A stretch of 20,163 nucleotides of DNA from the NCBI GenBank assembly GCA_014904985.1, contig MU129140.1, forward strand, positions 37,990-58,152. Reading direction: 5' to 3'. Of the stretch, positions 18,265 to 20,163 are shown one piece after another (the first letter of the stretch is position 1; the number at the start of each line of letters is the position of its first letter). Both the position numbers and the translations under genes were made by a program. The notes below the pieces were generated by a model that had not been told where the DNA came from, searched no databases, and was given only the letters and a program-made list of their open reading frames with translations. The stretch comes from Hydnum rufescens UP504 (taxonomy: Eukaryota > Basidiomycota > Agaricomycetes > Cantharellales > Hydnaceae).

Positions 18265-19973
18265 GAAGAGGGAGCAGGTGCAACAGAGGCATGTCCACCC
18301 TGTTGAAGGCGCACATGCTCTTCTGCTTCCCATTTCAGTCTTTCTGCTTCAAGCCTTTGAGCCTCCTCCAGCGCTCTGATCTGGGGGGCTGCCGCTGTGT
18401 CTGCCTTGGCATGCTGTCTCTCCTGGGCAAGTTTTTTTGCCTGCTTTTTTTTTGCCTTTGAGGGGCCATCGGAGGATCTCCACAATTGCATAACTGCAGT
18501 CTCAAAGTCAGTTTGGGGAGGCTTCCCATTGTGCCATTTCCCCCTCTTCTTCCCCTGGGCACCTTGAAGAACTTTAGTAATTTGAGACTTTGCAGTACCA
18601 TCTCCACTTTCGGCAGCGAGTACTAAGGCCTTTGCTTCAGCCTCCTGTTTTGCGTCCAAGTGAGGAGTAGGATTGAGATCGTAGTCCCCCTTGTTCTCCC
18701 AATTATTGTCATCCTCATTGTAGGGGTTCCCCATGATGTCATCATAGATATTGAAACCATGATCCTCCATGTTATTGCCCACCACCTTTGATGAAGAAGC
18801 CATTGGACCGTCATCCTCATTGACATAGATTTTTATCACCTCCCCGAATTCGTATTTGTAATAGAACTTTGGCACCTTGTATGCCTGGGCAGCAGGCCAT
18901 GGGCCACGACCAAGGAAGTCCCATAAAGTGACCACATCAGTCTCACAAATTTTGCCAGCAGGCAAAACGCGTGATGCAGCTTCACAGAGAGGACAATCAT
19001 TGCGATCAAGTTCACCAGGATATCCCAAATGCAGCCTGATGAACCAATTGACCGGGTGCTGCACATGAACCAGTGGAACCTCAACGTATATGATATACTC
19101 AGCGACATCAACATTCTGCTCGTCCCACTTCTTCATTGCAGCAAAATATTTGGCCGCTGCAGCTGCGGCTGCCTCGGGAGAGTCGGGACAATGATCAGGC
19201 ACAGTATCACGATGGTCATGATGCAGATACTCCATGACACCAAAGACTGGTGTACCCATTCACACAAGATCATCTACTGCTTGACGATCCACAGGAGTAA
19301 GAGGTAAGCGATATACAGCCCCTACTCGTTGATCATCTATCCCAAAGACAGGAAGGTCCAGGTTGTAGGTGTGGGCAACATGGTCAATGGCAAGATGCAT
19401 CATGTATTCAGCGTACCCTTGGCAGTCATAAGCAAACCTCGTGAGTACATTCAAGTGAACATCCCCACTTGCCCAAACAGAGTCGGGTATGAATTCGAGT
19501 GAGGTGGAGTGACCAAGACTAGTTGGTTTCGTAGGGGGAAGGGGGACATCCGGCACTTTAAGGTACATTTGCAACAGAAGACCAGTGTTCAAGAGCACAA
19601 CAACACGATGAGAAAAATTTGGTGAATAACAATTGATGGTAAGGCAAAATCATCTTGACTCCGTTGTTCTGCACATTCATCGCAGGGGTATAGGAAGGTG
19701 GGTCTGACTGAGTACAGGTTATGAATGCATGATAGGGGGCATTTGCATCCAATAATGTTGGCCTGAGAGTATAATCACCTGAATCCAGGACCCCTGCTTG
19801 ATGAACAGGGGGTGGAGTGTCAAGGAGATGCCGAAATATTGGAAGTGCCTTTGGCTACTTGTGAACACCAATGACCACTCCTTCTGCAAGTAACAGCATG
19901 CCTGTGAACGGTGAGTGAGATTAGAGTTCAAAAACAACAGAGGATTGTCAAGAACATGGATTAGTGGCGACTG

Positions 19974-20017
19974 CAGTCAAAACTGAAGTGTGACACTACC
20001 CGGTGCCTTGAGTGAGA
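19974..20017 (+). repeat. 44-bp direct repeat, copy 1
   Basis: CAGTCAAAACTGAAGTG, then a 22-base invariant core starting TGACACTACCCGG, then AGTGAGA. It matches 20068-20111 with three mismatches. Confidence 0.9.
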
Positions 20018-20067
20018 TAAACCTGGAAAAAAAAACAGGGGGATCTGCGCAAGAGAAGGCACAACCT

Positions 20068-20111
20068 CAGTCGAAACTGCAGTGTGACACTACCCGGTGC
20101 CTTGAGAGAGA
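20068..20111 (+). repeat. 44-bp direct repeat, copy 2
   Basis: Starts CAGTCGAAACTGCAGTG and shares the core TGACACTACCCGG...CCTTGAG with 19974-20017, 94 bp away. One of the three differences is CpG versus CpA. Confidence 0.9.
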
Positions 20112-20163
20112 GCAGCGATGTCACATCGACATTACTATTAAATAATATTGCAACATCGTGCCA

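Larger units (their letters stand above)
16085..19899 (-). pseudogene. Gene B: large orphan protein with coiled coil, Pro-rich and SP-repeat linkers, interrupted
   Basis: About 1,270 codons. ATG at 19897-19899 (MLLLAEGVVIGVHK), TAG as codon 15 (19855-19857), then a well-formed N-terminal domain; a 1-nt frameshift near 19630-19660 (around PYHQ/CYSPNFSHRVVV); TGA at 19260-19262, after which the same frame continues as MGTPVFGVMEYL. Further parts: an Ala run; DCPLCEAA (CxxC, ~302); GPWPAAQAYKVPKFYYKYEF; an acidic Asn/Asp segment (~355-400); a Lys-rich NLS-like KKKQAKK; a short coiled coil (LEEAQRLEAERLKWEAEE, ~505-525); PAPPV repeats (~545-580); SP-rich repeats from the 18-bp array (~640-760); a frameshift near 17390-17420; a Gln/His-rich linker; and a C-terminal domain (~1,000-1,271: LRLAQWYALDIAGV, YMQEVYINAISTAEIQELL) ending with the stop at 16085-16087. 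I recognise no domain. It lies about 790 bp upstream of gene A on the same strand. The breaks mark a decayed copy; short unrecognised introns could account for some frame changes. Confidence 0.6.
19900..20163. other. Upstream flank of gene B
   Basis: No gene seen. It contains two 44-bp direct repeats (listed separately) and, between them, an A9 run at about 20027-20035. On the minus strand this is where a gene B promoter would lie; no clear TATA box is recognised. Confidence 0.5.

Noticed and set aside
17228..18461. Long plus-strand ORFs encoding GIANDE and RGLQTM repeats
   Set aside because: They are shadows of the 18-bp array, which is stop-free in most frames; the flanking minus-strand reading has the domains.

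Overview
The window looks like transposon-rich intergenic DNA from a filamentous basidiomycete, most likely an agaricomycete. The reasons are a Tad-type LINE that carries an RNase H domain, a hAT transposase relic, GT-AG introns of 63-65 nt, and Ser/Pro/Ala-rich orphan proteins built on minisatellites. The species guess is inference; no rRNA, tRNA or housekeeping gene is present to fix it. I see no intact gene: every coding region that I can follow for more than about 350 bases is interrupted.

Layout. (1) Bases 1-3583 are bracketed by near-identical 161-164 bp inverted repeats. Between them lie the C-terminal part of a dead hAT transposase (minus strand) and three clusters of a palindromic GTTTAAAC-centred repeat. 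(2) A second pair of inverted repeats (76 bp, one mismatch) lies at 3584-3659 and 11055-11130. It encloses an unrecognised ORF tail, a fold-back MITE (4351-4620) and an almost full-length but decayed LINE on the minus strand (ORF1 11008-9161, ORF2 9174-5087). (3) Bases 11131-12821 are AT-rich and hold degenerate tandem repeats of about 160 bp, then three 31-bp repeats carrying TGACTCA boxes ahead of a TATA box, which look like a plus-strand Pol II promoter or an LTR U3. (4) Two large minus-strand genes of unknown function follow: gene A (15297-12822) and gene B (19899-16085). Both contain coding minisatellites and both are broken by stops and frameshifts. (5) The right edge carries a 44-bp direct repeat upstream of gene B.

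The thread joining the regions is CpG decay. In the 18-bp and 24-bp arrays essentially all of the variation sits at CpG positions, read as TpG or CpA. In the LINE, seven of eight nonsense codons are TGA (consistent with CGA), and the loss of the first RT catalytic aspartate is also a CpG-type change. This suggests a heavily methylated, silenced region. Genes A and B, adjacent and on the same strand, are the best candidates for something undescribed: they look like relics of a multicopy agaricomycete family, possibly the two ORFs of an unnamed mobile element, but that is inference.
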